From positions 620,001 to 684,000 of the forward strand of contig JAIUMU010000001.1 in NCBI GenBank assembly GCA_022565355.1: DNA of 64,000 nt. The letters run 5' to 3'. The notes under the pieces were generated by a model. It made no database searches and was not told the DNA's origin. It saw only the letters and a list, made by a program, of their open reading frames with translations. This DNA is from Idiomarina sp. (GTDB taxonomy: Bacteria > Pseudomonadota > Gammaproteobacteria > Enterobacterales > Alteromonadaceae). Positions 53,637 through 63,902 of this stretch are shown here, piece by piece. A program made the translations under genes and the position numbers. How positions within the stretch are numbered: the first letter of the stretch is position 1; each line of letters starts with the position of its first letter.

Positions 53637-54272
53637 TTACCGTAAACGAATACCAGCATCACCTACGCCTACCGATACAGAAATGGGATATTCGCCATTA
53701 CCGCGGCCGCTGCTAGTTTCTGCAACAATTGCACGGCTACTACGTACATCTTGCCCACCATGAATGGTTGCTGCGCCAACACCCACATCTGCATTCAGCG
53801 TGCCGGCATACTCTAACTTTCCGGTAACCTTGCCATCACCTACGCCAACATCTAGCACTACAGCGGTAGCTGATACCGAGATATCTGCCATACCAACGCC
53901 CAAATCAACATTCAGTTTCGCCACACTCGGCATAGTTACATACCAGGTAGCTTCTACATTCTTTTCACCAAACGAAACGGTAAGCACACCGCGGCGTTCT
54001 TGAATGGTTACATCAGCATCACTCACGTCTTTTACTCGACGCAGCATACCTGAACGCTTGCCTTCGAATTCAACACGCAGTTGCATATAATCACCTTCGC
54101 CTTCACTTACATAGATCGAGCCTACCGAGTTATTCAGTACCACATGGTTAATGTTTGCCATAGAAATTTCATGGCTTACGCTAGCTTCATTGTTTGCGTA
54201 GGCATTACCTGCGGTAACAGCTGCCGTAGCTGCGAATACGATTGCTATAGCAAGAGCTTTAATAGTTTTCAT
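53637..54272 (-). CDS. Exported DUF4097-like beta-helix protein
   Basis: This 211-residue protein has a signal peptide (~1-26) and a beta-repeat domain with periodic Gly-Val-Gly turns (VDLGVGMADISVSA, LDVGVGDGKVTGK, ADVGVGAATIHG, VSVGVGDAGIRLR). This resembles DUF4097 and related cell-surface adhesin-like beta helices. Function is unknown. It has its own regulatory region of AT-rich sequence with an inverted repeat, and it converges with hns. Confidence 0.78.
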   Translation of the reverse strand: MKTIKALAIAIVFAATAAVTAGNAYANNEASVSHEISMANINHVVLNNSVGSIYVSEGEGDYMQLRVEFEGKRSGMLRRVKDVSDADVTIQERRGVLTVSFGEKNVEATWYVTMPSVAKLNVDLGVGMADISVSATAVVLDVGVGDGKVTGKLEYAGTLNADVGVGAATIHGGQDVRSSRAIVAETSSGRGNGEYPISVSVGVGDAGIRLR

Positions 54273-54322
54273 GGTTGTTCTCCCGAAAGTGTAACTTGAG
54301 TATAGTTTTGTTTTTAAAATCC

Positions 54323-54339
54323 GAATAGTAAATCTATTC
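54323..54339. promoter_or_regulatory. Inverted repeat upstream of the DUF4097-like gene
   Basis: The sequence GAATAG-TAAAT-CTATTC is a small perfect dyad ~50 bp upstream of the gene start, in a 289-bp AT-rich divergent region. It could be an operator. The regulator is unknown and the dyad is short, so this is weak. Confidence 0.35.
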
Positions 54340-54561
54340 AGGCACTTAGTTGTTTATTTATTGAGTTCTACATTAAGTTCTTTATTAAAGTAATAAGCAA
54401 AAAGCAGGCCAACATCCGCACCTGATTGATTTTGTTAAGTTATTTTATTTTTATTGTATTCACTTTTGGTGAGAACAACGAAAGTGTGGTGAAATACACA
54501 CACCTTAATTTGGTTATTCGCGCTAACATGAATAACCGAGAGCAACTTATAACCGTGAGCA

Positions 54562-55284
54562 GTGAATGTGAGTAATCCAACGTTTCCAGCGCCAGGCGAA
54601 ACACTGAGCCTTTCCCCCATTGCCTATGTGGAATCGCCTTATCGACAAAAATTCGCCATTCCACGCCAACCCGGTTTAGTAAAAAGTGCTCGTGGGGTAA
54701 TTCATTTTACCGAAGCCTATGCGCACCCGGATTGCTTGCGCGGAATTGAGGATTTTAGCCACCTTTGGCTTACCTTTATGTTTCACGAAACTGCCGCGCA
54801 AGGTTGGAAGCCTTTGGTACGCCCGCCGCGTTTGGGCGGCAACCAACGTAAAGGGGTATTTGCTACCCGCTCCACCTTTCGGCCGAACCCCATTGGCCTT
54901 TCGGTTGTGGAATTGCTTGAAGTAGGCGATACCACGCTGGTAGTAGCTGGGCTGGATTTGCTGCATGGCACCCCTATTCTCGATATTAAGCCCTACTTGC
55001 CCTATTCTGATAGCATTGCCGATGCGCGCGGCGGCTATGCCGATGCACGGCCGAATACGGGCATGCAGGTGCAATTTAGTGCAGCCGCCGAGGCAGTATT
55101 GGCGCAACATACGGAGCAATACCCGCAATTACGCGCGCTGATTACCGAAGTGCTGCAACAAGATCCGCGCCCGGGCTACCAACGTGAACAAAATTGGCAG
55201 AAGGAATATGGCATGCACTTATACGATTTCAATATTAAATGGCGGGTGGAAGATAATTTGAATCAAGTAATTAGCATCAGTTAA
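54562..55284 (+). CDS. trmO: tRNA (N6-threonylcarbamoyladenosine37-N6)-methyltransferase TrmO (TsaA)
   Basis: This 240-residue protein is a TrmO: SPIAYVESPYRQKFAIPRQPGLVKSARGVIHF, then FSHLWLTFMFH, RPPRLGGNQRKGVFATRSTFRPNPIGLSVVELLEV and a DIKPYLPYSDS block. The family adds a methyl group to t6A37 in tRNA using SAM. The start is taken as the GTG at 54562; a second GTG two codons later is possible. No ribosome-binding site is strong. proS begins about 85 bp downstream on the same strand. Confidence 0.93.
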   Translation: MNVSNPTFPAPGETLSLSPIAYVESPYRQKFAIPRQPGLVKSARGVIHFTEAYAHPDCLRGIEDFSHLWLTFMFHETAAQGWKPLVRPPRLGGNQRKGVFATRSTFRPNPIGLSVVELLEVGDTTLVVAGLDLLHGTPILDIKPYLPYSDSIADARGGYADARPNTGMQVQFSAAAEAVLAQHTEQYPQLRALITEVLQQDPRPGYQREQNWQKEYGMHLYDFNIKWRVEDNLNQVISIS

Positions 55285-55368
55285 ACCTTTGTTGCTGCAG
55301 CTGAGGCTGCTAAAATAACGGCAATGGATTTGGCCTATCACCACCCTAACACCACGAGAGCAGCGAAC

Positions 55369-57105
55369 ATGCGAACAAGCCAGTACCTTCTTGGAACATT
55401 AAAAGAAACCCCAGCGGATGCTGAGGTGATTAGCCATCAACTAATGCTGCGTGCCGGCATGGTGCGTAAAGTTGCCTCAGGCCTTTATACTTGGGCGCCA
55501 AGCGGCTTGCGGGTATTGCGTAAAGTTGAGCAAGTTGTGCGTGAAGAAATGGAGCGCGCTGGGGCCATCGAGATTTTAATGCCTATGGTGCAGCCTGCGG
55601 ATTTGTGGGAAGAATCTGGCCGTTGGGAAGCCTATGGCCCAGAACTTCTGCGCTTACATGATCGGCATAATCGTGAGTTTGTGCTCGGCCCTACTCACGA
55701 AGAAGTAATTAGTGAGCTGGTACGCAAAGAAGTGAATAGCTACAAGCAGTTGCCGCTTAACTTATTTCAAATTCAAACCAAGTTCCGTGATGAAATTCGC
55801 CCCCGCTTTGGCGTAATGCGTGCCCGCGAGTTCTTAATGAAAGATGCGTATTCGTTTCACACCACGCAAGAAAGCTTGGAAGAAACCTATCAAGCGATGT
55901 TCACTGCTTACTGCAACGTGTTCACTCGTTTAGGCCTCGATTTCCGGCCAGTAATTGCCGATACCGGGTCTATTGGCGGCAGCATGAGCCACGAGTTTCA
56001 TGTGCTAGCAAGCTCAGGTGAAGACGATATCGCTTTTTCTGATAGCGGTGATTACGCAGCTAACGTTGAGCTTGCCGAAGCCATAGCTCCAGCAGCTGAA
56101 ATTCAGCCTGCGGCGCAAGCGTTAGAAAAGGTTGCCACGCCAGAAGCGAAAACAATTCAAGCCTTAGTAGAGCAATTCGGTGCGCAATTTAACTTGCCTA
56201 TCGAACGCACAGTGAAAACACTCATTGTGCATGGTGCTGCTGATGAACAGGGCAATAGTTCGCTAATAGCGCTTATTTTACGCGGCGATCATGCATTAAA
56301 TGAGATTAAAGCAGCAAAACACCCAGCAGTGGCTTCGCCGTTAGTATTTGCCAGTGAAGAAGAAATTCGCGCCGCTATTGGTGCGGGCCCAGGTTCACTA
56401 GGCCCAGTAAGCATGCCATTACCCATGCTGATCGATCGCTCGGTAGCGGTTATGAGTGATTTTGCAGCTGGTGCCAACGAAGATGATTTCCATTTCTTCG
56501 GCATTAACTGGAACCGTGATGTTGAGTTACCAGAAATTGCTGATTTACGGAATGTGCAAGCAGGTGATGCCAGCCCAGATGGTAACGGCACCTTGGCCAT
56601 TGCTCGCGGGATTGAAGTTGGCCATATCTTCCAGTTAGGCACCAAGTACAGTGATGCTATGAAAGTTGCCGTACTAAACGAGGATGGCAAAAGCCAATCG
56701 CTTACCATGGGCTGTTACGGTATTGGCGTTTCTCGCATTGTGGCTGCAGCCATTGAACAAAACCATGATGACAATGGCATTAAATTGCCAGATGCAATGG
56801 CGCCTTTCCATGTATGTATTTTACCGATGAATATGCACAAATCAGCGCGTGTTCAGGAAGTAGCCAATAACTTATACAACGAATTTAAAGCTGCGGGAAT
56901 CGAAGTGCTATTTGACGATCGCAAAGAACGCCCTGGGGTAATGTTTGCAGATATGGAGCTAATTGGTGTTCCGCACACTATCGTAATTGGTGAGCGGAAT
57001 CTTGATGAGCAAGCCGTAGAATACAAAAACCGCCGCACGGGCAATAAAGAAACCTTGGCAATTGCCGAAGTAGTAAGCTTTATTCAGGCGCAATTGGCGG
57101 GTTAA
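55369..57105 (+). CDS. proS: Prolyl-tRNA synthetase
   Basis: This 578-residue class II enzyme matches the bacterial ProS with its editing insert (~220-400). The start [30 protein letters not shown] equals the E. coli start, so the ATG at 55369 is preferred over an earlier ATG at 55324. Motif 2 lies in [27 protein letters not shown], motif 3 in [19 protein letters not shown]. It charges tRNA-Pro. Confidence 0.97.
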   Translation: MRTSQYLLGTLKETPADAEVISHQLMLRAGMVRKVASGLYTWAPSGLRVLRKVEQVVREEMERAGAIEILMPMVQPADLWEESGRWEAYGPELLRLHDRHNREFVLGPTHEEVISELVRKEVNSYKQLPLNLFQIQTKFRDEIRPRFGVMRAREFLMKDAYSFHTTQESLEETYQAMFTAYCNVFTRLGLDFRPVIADTGSIGGSMSHEFHVLASSGEDDIAFSDSGDYAANVELAEAIAPAAEIQPAAQALEKVATPEAKTIQALVEQFGAQFNLPIERTVKTLIVHGAADEQGNSSLIALILRGDHALNEIKAAKHPAVASPLVFASEEEIRAAIGAGPGSLGPVSMPLPMLIDRSVAVMSDFAAGANEDDFHFFGINWNRDVELPEIADLRNVQAGDASPDGNGTLAIARGIEVGHIFQLGTKYSDAMKVAVLNEDGKSQSLTMGCYGIGVSRIVAAAIEQNHDDNGIKLPDAMAPFHVCILPMNMHKSARVQEVANNLYNEFKAAGIEVLFDDRKERPGVMFADMELIGVPHTIVIGERNLDEQAVEYKNRRTGNKETLAIAEVVSFIQAQLAG

Positions 57106-57113
57106 TCCCTGCT

Positions 57114-57145
57114 GCTAATCGGCGCTGGCAACGGCGCCGATTAGC
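57114..57145. terminator. Perfect 12-bp inverted repeat at the proS/gpt convergent ends
   Basis: The arms GCTAATCGGCGC (57114-57125) and GCGCCGATTAGC (57134-57145) flank an 8-nt loop. The gpt stop codon lies inside the second arm. No U tract follows on either strand, so it may be a rho-dependent or structural end rather than a classic terminator. Confidence 0.55.
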
Positions 57146-57626
57146 GATCTTCACCAGCCAACGGATCTACGTAGTGTAAGTGCATATCCCACGGAAAGTG
57201 AATCCATACGTTTTGTTCGATATCTGCTTCGTATTCATCCACTAACGGCAAACCTTCTGGTTTTGCATATACGGTAATAAACTTCGCCTTCGGTAGCATT
57301 TTCCGCAAAAAACGCAAGGTATTGCCAGTATCAACTAAATCGTCTACTACCAAAAAGCCTTCGCCATCTTCTGTACAGGAAATCGGTTTCAGTAGTTCAG
57401 GTTCTGCAGCTTGCGATTGATGCGCATAGCTTCGCACACAGGCGCTTTCTACTACGCGTAGATTCAATTCACGAGCAACAATAGCACCTGGTACTAAACC
57501 ACCACGGCTAACGGCAATCACGCCCTTCCACTGTTCTGCTGGCAATTGCCTACGGGCTAGTTCGCGCGTAGCGCGATGTAATTCTTCCCAGGATACGAAA
57601 TATTCTTGGTTGCTATGCAATCCCAT
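57141..57626 (-). CDS. gpt: Xanthine-guanine phosphoribosyltransferase
   Basis: This 161-residue purine salvage enzyme converts guanine, xanthine and hypoxanthine to their nucleotides with PRPP. The PRPP-binding motif is LVVDDLVDTGNTLRFL; the N-terminal part has GVIAVSRGGLVPGAIVARELN and the C-terminal part VWIHFPWD. The frame extends to 57770, but the ATG at 57626 with AAGGGG upstream gives the usual length (E. coli Gpt is 152). Confidence 0.93.
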   Translation of the reverse strand: MGLHSNQEYFVSWEELHRATRELARRQLPAEQWKGVIAVSRGGLVPGAIVARELNLRVVESACVRSYAHQSQAAEPELLKPISCTEDGEGFLVVDDLVDTGNTLRFLRKMLPKAKFITVYAKPEGLPLVDEYEADIEQNVWIHFPWDMHLHYVDPLAGEDR

Positions 57627-57763
57627 GGTGACCCCTTTTATGCTAGGATTCGTACTTAGATTGCGGGGTAGTATATCACTAACGTGTAGCTCTGCACGCA
57701 CAGGTACACGCCCGCATGCCCAAAACCTTACATTAATTGATTTATCGCAAATAGGATTACAGC

Positions 57764-58084
57764 ATGCCAACAGCTATTTTTATCGATGCCAATGGTGGCC
57801 AATACGAAGCCGAAGCAAAAATTGGCGATACCCTTATGGAAGTTGCTACTGAAAACGGTATCGATGGCATTATCGGTGAGTGTGGCGGTGTTATGTCATG
57901 CGCTACCTGCCACGTGTACGTAGATAACGCATGGCTTGATAAGCTACCGCCGGCCGACGAAGTAGAAGAAAGCATGATCGATATGGCTATCAATCCTGAA
58001 GATAATAGCCGTTTAAGCTGCCAGATCACCATGACCGACGATTTAAACGGCATTATTGTACGTATGCCGGTATCGCAGTTTTAA
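57764..58084 (+). CDS. [2Fe-2S] ferredoxin
   Basis: This 106-residue adrenodoxin-type ferredoxin has the cluster ligands C40, C46, C49 (GECGGVMSCATCHVYV) and C86 (LSCQITM). It carries electrons to a cytochrome P450 or an iron-sulfur assembly partner; neither is encoded nearby, so the partner is unknown. AGGA precedes the ATG. Its TAA stop overlaps that of the convergent ATP-NAD-kinase-like gene by 3-4 bp. Confidence 0.92.
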   Translation: MPTAIFIDANGGQYEAEAKIGDTLMEVATENGIDGIIGECGGVMSCATCHVYVDNAWLDKLPPADEVEESMIDMAINPEDNSRLSCQITMTDDLNGIIVRMPVSQF

Positions 58085-59232
58085 GTTGCCACGGCTACCA
58101 TGGTGCGATCGTGGTAGCCGCTGGTTACAGCAATAAAACCGCTAAGCTCGGCATCTAAATCTGCATCACCGGTATCTACCCGCAGCGGCCGTTGATTGAG
58201 TTCTTGCAGCTTCTTCTTGGTAGCCACCACGATAATATTCTCTTTACCAACCGCGCGAATTACCTGCGGCGTTAATTGCTGGTTGCCGCGGCCAAAAATA
58301 TGCCCTTGGCCACCAATTAACGTAATGAGCATTACTAACTTGCGCCCTTCTTGTTGCGCGCTTTGCACTGCGCTCACTAACTGCGCCCCAGTAACATCGC
58401 TCGCCACTACAGTGTTATCACTTACTAAATCAACCCCGAGCAACGTATTTTCTAAGCCTAGCTCCGCCATAATAAAGCCAACTGTGGAACCCGAGCCAAT
58501 AATGTACAAGGTATCGTTGTCCATACTCTCAATTACATCGGCAGCAATATCGGCAAGCACTAGCTCATCGCTCTCTTTGCCCCCTACTTTCACCGCTTGC
58601 ATGTATTCAAGTTCGCTCGGTACCTGTAGTTCACCATAACGGCGCGCCCGCACTGTGCCTTCACGGAACGCATGCTCATCGATATCCATTACATCGGCAG
58701 CACGCAGCGTGGTTAGTTGTCCGCTAATCAGTTGCAGCAACACTTTACCCGCCGCGCTTGGCGTTATGGCATATACGCCAGAGTGAATTTTCACGCCGGC
58801 AGGAATGCCCACTACGGGTAGCGCTTTGTCGCCCAGGGCTGTAACCACATCCCGCGCGGTACCATCGCCGCCAGCAAATACCAATAAATCTGGCTGCTGC
58901 GCTGCAATCGCCGTTACCGCGCGCTGGCTATCTTCGGCCTCAGTTTGCGCGTGCTCAGGGGTGTACACTACCTGATAGGCAAACCCAAGTTGCGCCAAAA
59001 TATCGGCGCCCATAGCACCAGCAGCAGTAACAAATTCAATACTTTCACGATAATCCAATAATTGTTTCAGCGCTTGCTCGCTCCGTAAACCAGCCTTTTG
59101 CTCTGCACCTCTGGCCAACGCTTCGGCACGAGTTTGCGCACCATCACTACCCTTTAGCGCTACTGCACCACCAATACCCGCATAAGGGTTCACTACAAAA
59201 CCAAAGGTAAACTTTTTCTGTGGCTTGCTCAT
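58081..59232 (-). CDS. ATP-NAD kinase family (AcoX-like) protein
   Basis: This ~383-residue protein has the diacylglycerol/NAD-kinase GGDG motif in LLVFAGGDGTARDVVTAL and a second IGSGSTVGFIM segment. It begins FTFGFVVNPYAGIGG, typical of the family. The substrate is likely a nucleotide or cofactor but is not known. The ATG at 59232 is preferred; the frame goes further upstream, but this start overlaps the epmC stop (TAATG), so the two are translationally coupled. Convergent with the ferredoxin gene. Confidence 0.88.
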   Translation of the reverse strand: MSKPQKKFTFGFVVNPYAGIGGAVALKGSDGAQTRAEALARGAEQKAGLRSEQALKQLLDYRESIEFVTAAGAMGADILAQLGFAYQVVYTPEHAQTEAEDSQRAVTAIAAQQPDLLVFAGGDGTARDVVTALGDKALPVVGIPAGVKIHSGVYAITPSAAGKVLLQLISGQLTTLRAADVMDIDEHAFREGTVRARRYGELQVPSELEYMQAVKVGGKESDELVLADIAADVIESMDNDTLYIIGSGSTVGFIMAELGLENTLLGVDLVSDNTVVASDVTGAQLVSAVQSAQQEGRKLVMLITLIGGQGHIFGRGNQQLTPQVIRAVGKENIIVVATKKKLQELNQRPLRVDTGDADLDAELSGFIAVTSGYHDRTMVAVAT

Positions 59233-59831
59233 TAAACGGCCTCTAGCATGGCGTGATAACGCTGTTGTTCTTGGGCAATCATGTTGGCTCCCTGTTGTTG
59301 CAATAATGCGAAAGTTATCGGTGGCTGGGAAAAATGCTGTTGCAGTACCGTGGCGAATAACACTGCCCGTGGCGGCCAACCTTGCTGAACTCTTGCCAAC
59401 GCACGCTCTACCACCGCTTGCGCAAACTGCGGCCGATTCGGTTGTTCTGCGCCACTTAAATTATCGACGCTAATCTCGAAACCAATACCCGCACTTAAAC
59501 TCAAGTACCATTCAATGGCTTGTGGCCCTACTTCCATTTTCTCAAACAATGCTTGTTGTTCTGGCGAACGGCCATCGGGCGCATACCAGTAGCCGAAATC
59601 GGTAAGTTGTCGGCGTACTTTGCCCGCTAAGCACCAATGCGCAATTTCATGTAATGCCGAGCGCGCATAGCCATGCGCAAACACCACCTCGTTATGCTGG
59701 CGTTGGTTAGAAGCTGGCCGATAGATCGGCTCCGCGCTGCCAGCCACCAGAACGGTGTTTTCAGTTGTTTGAAAGGTAGAATTAAACAGGCGGATCAATT
59801 GATCCGCCTGCGCTTCAATAATTACTGCCAT
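59232..59831 (-). CDS. epmC: Elongation factor P hydroxylase EpmC (YfcM)
   Basis: This 199-residue protein matches YfcM: AEPIYRPAS, VVFAHGYARSALHEIAHWCLAGKVRRQLTDFGYWYAPDGRSPEQQALFEKMEVGPQAIEWYLS and FEISVDNLSG. The metal site is the HEIAHW motif. EpmC hydroxylates the lysyl-modified EF-P after EpmA and EpmB; those are not in this window. It is coupled by a one-base stop/start overlap to the ATP-NAD-kinase-like gene. Confidence 0.92.
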   Translation of the reverse strand: MAVIIEAQADQLIRLFNSTFQTTENTVLVAGSAEPIYRPASNQRQHNEVVFAHGYARSALHEIAHWCLAGKVRRQLTDFGYWYAPDGRSPEQQALFEKMEVGPQAIEWYLSLSAGIGFEISVDNLSGAEQPNRPQFAQAVVERALARVQQGWPPRAVLFATVLQQHFSQPPITFALLQQQGANMIAQEQQRYHAMLEAV

Positions 59832-59845
59832 AAACCCTTATTGGC

Positions 59846-62629
59846 CTATTCGTAGTGCTGATACTCCAGCCCTTCAACCCACCAGCTTGGCGCCGGTTCA
59901 CCCTTTAGGTAATGGTCGAAGAATTCAAGCATCTTCACGGTGTAATCAATTTTATTTGCAAAGCGCTGCAAGTGGTGCGGCTCGCCTTCGTAATGCAGCA
60001 TTACTACTGGCTTATCTAGGCGGCGCAGTGCTAAATAATACTCGATTCCTTGTTCCCACGGAACCGCTTCGTCTTTATCGCCGAATTGAATCAACATTGG
60101 CGTGTTGATCTTATCCGCGAAAAACACCGGTGAATTCTTAATGTATGGGTCTAAATTCTCATACATTGATTCTCCAATCCGGCTCTGGCCTGTTTCGTAC
60201 TGGAACTGCCGCGCTAGGCCTGTACCCCAACGAATACCGCTGTATGCGCTGGTCATGTTTGATACCGGCGCACCCGAAACAACAGCAGCGAAGATATCGG
60301 TTTCCGCTACTAGGAACGCTGCTTGATAGCCAGACCAGCTATGCCCATGTAAGCCAATTGCATCTGGATCGGCAACACCCATTTCAATGATTTTTTCCAT
60401 TGCTGGAACCAAAGATTCAGTAGCGCTTGGCCCTGGAGCACCTAAACGGAAATGCACATCAGGTAGGAACACCACATAATCTTGCCCTAAGAAGTACGGG
60501 AAGTTAGGGCGATGGTTCACCTTCATTTGATTCCACTGATACAGGCGCTGAGAGAACTTCTCGTAGAAGTACACCATTACCGGATACGTTCGGCTCGGAT
60601 CGTAGTTATCTGGCTTTAACAGCACACCCTGTAAAGGCTCACCACGAGTTGATTCCCACTCTACTAGCTCGGCGTTACCCCATACAAACTCACTTTTTTG
60701 TGGGTTTACATCGGTAAGCTGACGGCGCTCAGTAAAGCCTCGGTCGGCTACCCACAAATCTGGGAACTGGCGGAAATCTTGCTCGGTAAATAACACGTGC
60801 TGCTTATCATTACTTACCCCCATTAAGCTGTAGGTTTTTTCACCGTAAATAAGCTCATTTAGGCTCTTCGTTGCGTAATCAAAAGCAAACATGCCACTGG
60901 TTTTCAGTTGCTCATTATAGCCACGAATCAATACTGGTAGCTCAGTGTTAATTACATTGTGATCATCAGTATCGGCAACACGATATTGCATGTTGTTGGC
61001 ACGGCCAGTAGCCGTTAGATTCTCTGCGTGGCCTTGATTAGCGCCTGTTACCGCAACCTGCCAAATATCAAAGCGATCATACACCCATACTTCGCTGCTA
61101 TCGGCAGACCAACCGGCAATACCGTAAGTACCTGGCTCCATTGGCCGATCATTTTCTTCATCTACCCATGAAACATTAGCGTTTGCACCGATTACCGTAT
61201 GGCTACCGTTTTCGCTATCAAATAGTTTCAGTTCACTATTTTCCACGAATACCACATAACGGCCATTTGGCGATAAGCTGCCTCGCTCCCATGAACGTAG
61301 CTTCTCGGCAACTAACGTGCGCTCACCTGTGGCTAAATCTATCCAGTACAGATCATGATGGAAGCCGTTCCAGGTAATCTCGCGCAGGTATGGTTGGCTA
61401 TCCCATGCTAATACCGCATACGGATGATCATTCAGGCTCTGCGATTCGCGGGGTTCGTTGCTTAGTACAACAAAGTTACCGGCTTGCGGATAAAATACTG
61501 CGGCCGCTGTGGCGCGTTGCATTTGCCGATACGATTCACGCTGGTGAGTTAAAATCATGCCATCATCGCCATGCCAAACCTGCAAGCGACGATCGCCAAG
61601 TAAACGATCTAAATTATATAAATCTTCCGCCGATTTTGGCTTCAAATCGATTTCTTGTTTTTCTTCTGGTGCTGGGCGATGGCCAATGAATAACCGCTGG
61701 CTATCATCACTAAAGCGCATGGGGCTATGTTCAGAAAGAATCATGCCATCACGGTTTACGTCAGCTGGCCGCGCACTCGCTCGGCCTTGCTGCCACAGCA
61801 TCAGTGTTTGTGGTGTTTCGGTAAGGTTGCTCTCTTTCTCGCCGGCTAAAAACGCAAAGGTTTCCGCGTTCGGCGCAAAAGTAAGCTTGCTGTAGTTGTG
61901 GCTGGTGGAGCGATCGAGAATACTACGCTGGCTGTTCGAAGTATTAAACATTACTACGGCTGCCTCTACTGGCGCCGCATCACCGTTATCATCATTAGCA
62001 GGCTCTTGCTTAGTGTGTTCTACCCACACCACACGGCTGCCTTCATCGGCTACCGCATACGCACTTACATTGTGAATTTGTTGCTGCTCGTTCGAGCTTA
62101 AATTCACTAGGGTAAGAATTTGCCCTTCGGTACTATCATTCTCTTTACTAAATTCTTTTTCATGCAGTACCAGTAAGAAATTACCATCACCGCTAAATGC
62201 CGCGGAATCTGCATTGCTGTAAGTGCGCTGCTCGCCAGTGCTTACATTTACCAACACCGCGTTGCTCACTAACTTTGCCCGCTCTTCCCGTGAACTTGCT
62301 TGCTCACGCTCTAACAACGGGGGTTCTTGCATGAATACAACAAACGCACCATCTTGGCTTACTTTCGGCGCATGGCCACGAGGCACACTGAAGGTTTCGC
62401 CATCGGCAACACGCACCGCAATGCCCTCACGATCACCGTAATCTGGGTTCGCCGAAAAGGCGATGGTGGCGAAATTCTCGCTTTGTTGGCGTTGGGTAAT
62501 TTCCCGAAACTGCATAATATCGGTTAACTCAAGCGGCCGAGTTTCCGAGCTTTGAGCACTTGCTGCAGGTATTTGCAGCATACTGAACATGAGCACAAAC
62601 AGTGCTACATAAGTGGTAAGTTGTTTCAT
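59846..62629 (-). CDS. Exported S9 prolyl-oligopeptidase-family peptidase
   Basis: This 927-residue protein has a signal peptide (~1-25), an N-terminal WD-like propeller (~40-620) and a C-terminal alpha/beta-hydrolase domain (~650-900). The catalytic Ser is in GLHGHSWSGYQAAF, the Asp in FGDKDEAVPWEQG and the His in YEGEPHHLQRF. Members of this group of secreted S9 enzymes cleave short peptides (dipeptidyl or acylaminoacyl). It is periplasmic or external. The gene ends 14 bp from epmC on the same strand, so they may be co-transcribed. Substrate unknown. Confidence 0.93.
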   Translation of the reverse strand: MKQLTTYVALFVLMFSMLQIPAASAQSSETRPLELTDIMQFREITQRQQSENFATIAFSANPDYGDREGIAVRVADGETFSVPRGHAPKVSQDGAFVVFMQEPPLLEREQASSREERAKLVSNAVLVNVSTGEQRTYSNADSAAFSGDGNFLLVLHEKEFSKENDSTEGQILTLVNLSSNEQQQIHNVSAYAVADEGSRVVWVEHTKQEPANDDNGDAAPVEAAVVMFNTSNSQRSILDRSTSHNYSKLTFAPNAETFAFLAGEKESNLTETPQTLMLWQQGRASARPADVNRDGMILSEHSPMRFSDDSQRLFIGHRPAPEEKQEIDLKPKSAEDLYNLDRLLGDRRLQVWHGDDGMILTHQRESYRQMQRATAAAVFYPQAGNFVVLSNEPRESQSLNDHPYAVLAWDSQPYLREITWNGFHHDLYWIDLATGERTLVAEKLRSWERGSLSPNGRYVVFVENSELKLFDSENGSHTVIGANANVSWVDEENDRPMEPGTYGIAGWSADSSEVWVYDRFDIWQVAVTGANQGHAENLTATGRANNMQYRVADTDDHNVINTELPVLIRGYNEQLKTSGMFAFDYATKSLNELIYGEKTYSLMGVSNDKQHVLFTEQDFRQFPDLWVADRGFTERRQLTDVNPQKSEFVWGNAELVEWESTRGEPLQGVLLKPDNYDPSRTYPVMVYFYEKFSQRLYQWNQMKVNHRPNFPYFLGQDYVVFLPDVHFRLGAPGPSATESLVPAMEKIIEMGVADPDAIGLHGHSWSGYQAAFLVAETDIFAAVVSGAPVSNMTSAYSGIRWGTGLARQFQYETGQSRIGESMYENLDPYIKNSPVFFADKINTPMLIQFGDKDEAVPWEQGIEYYLALRRLDKPVVMLHYEGEPHHLQRFANKIDYTVKMLEFFDHYLKGEPAPSWWVEGLEYQHYE

Positions 62630-62705
62630 GGCAACCTCGTTAGCGTTTTATCGTTATACCCCATTATCGCCAACTCACGCCGAGATAAACAGGCCACTAA
62701 TCGCG

Positions 62706-63902
62706 CTAGCCCTGAAGCTCAACCGATCTAGCCGTATACTTGCTGCGATCGCGAATAAAGATGGCGGCAATAAAACCGAGTAGTGCTGCAATAGCTGCAG
62801 CAGTGAAGGTGAACTCTGCTCCCTCACCTTGTTGCCATAGAAAACCCGCTAACCAGGCACCAAGAGCACCGCCCCCAGCAAAGCCAACGCTTAGATAGAA
62901 GGCCTGCCCGCGGCTGTGTTGGTCAGCTGGAAAATAACGGTGAATATAACGCATGGCGGCACTATGGTGCAGGGCAAAACTAAAGGCATGAATAAGCTGA
63001 ATCGGAATCAACCACCACAATACATCGGCGAAGTTGGCGAGCGCTAGCCAGCGCAAACTCGTAAGCGCCAAACAAAACATTAGCAAGCGGCGTACGGTAA
63101 ATTGCACTACTAAACGCCCGGCAATGAAAAACATGGCTACTTCAGCTGCAACCCCCAACGATATCAACCCGCCTACTGCAATGGGCGCATAGCCAAGCTG
63201 AGTTAAATAAATCGCGAAAAATGCATAGAATGGCGCAAAACTCATTTGCAGCAGTAGGGTGGAAAGAATAAACATAACGAATGGCCGGCGGCGAATGCGG
63301 CGCCAAAAGCCTTCTGGAGTGGGCTGATTAGGGTCTTGATAGGCACGTTGTGGTTCATCTAGCCTGCTTACGGCGAACAACAACGGTAACAGCAGTATGG
63401 CACCGAGAATGGGGAAACTTTCCGTGCCGGCTAAATCCAGTAACTCAGCGGTAACCAGTGCCACCAAAATGAACCCTACGCTACCCGCCATGCGAATACG
63501 GCTATAACGATGGCTTTCGGTGCCTAAGCTGGCCAAGGTAACTACTTCAAGTTGCGGCAATATCGCCGACCAAAATAAACTTACTAAGCCAAGCAATGCG
63601 GCCACCGCAAGGTAGCTGTTTACTTGCGCAAGTAACAACAGCAACACCAGTGAGCTCATTACACCAAAACGGATTAATGGCACTAGTTTACCAAGGCGAT
63701 CAGCAACAGCAGCCCATAATGGTGGGCCAATCACGCGGCAAATCGTGGAAATAGCAATAAGCTCGCCAATTTCTCGCGAGCTAAAGCCTAGGGCATCAAG
63801 ATAAAAGCCGAGGTATGGAACCAGTAATGCGAGTACTGCGAAATAACCAAAATAAGACCAGCTTAAGCGCCGGTATTGGCGCTGAAAAGCAACTTGGTTC
63901 AT
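62706..63902 (-). CDS. MFS transporter (HcaT/3-phenylpropionate-type)
   Basis: This 398-residue protein has 12 membrane helices. The N-terminal part [57 protein letters not shown] resembles the HcaT/PP-type MFS family (3-phenylpropionate symporters), as does the central [21 protein letters not shown]. The substrate is inferred from the family only. The start overlaps the aroC stop (ATGA), so it is co-transcribed with chorismate synthase, which may only be convenience. Confidence 0.88.
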   Translation of the reverse strand: MNQVAFQRQYRRLSWSYFGYFAVLALLVPYLGFYLDALGFSSREIGELIAISTICRVIGPPLWAAVADRLGKLVPLIRFGVMSSLVLLLLLAQVNSYLAVAALLGLVSLFWSAILPQLEVVTLASLGTESHRYSRIRMAGSVGFILVALVTAELLDLAGTESFPILGAILLLPLLFAVSRLDEPQRAYQDPNQPTPEGFWRRIRRRPFVMFILSTLLLQMSFAPFYAFFAIYLTQLGYAPIAVGGLISLGVAAEVAMFFIAGRLVVQFTVRRLLMFCLALTSLRWLALANFADVLWWLIPIQLIHAFSFALHHSAAMRYIHRYFPADQHSRGQAFYLSVGFAGGGALGAWLAGFLWQQGEGAEFTFTAAAIAALLGFIAAIFIRDRSKYTARSVELQG

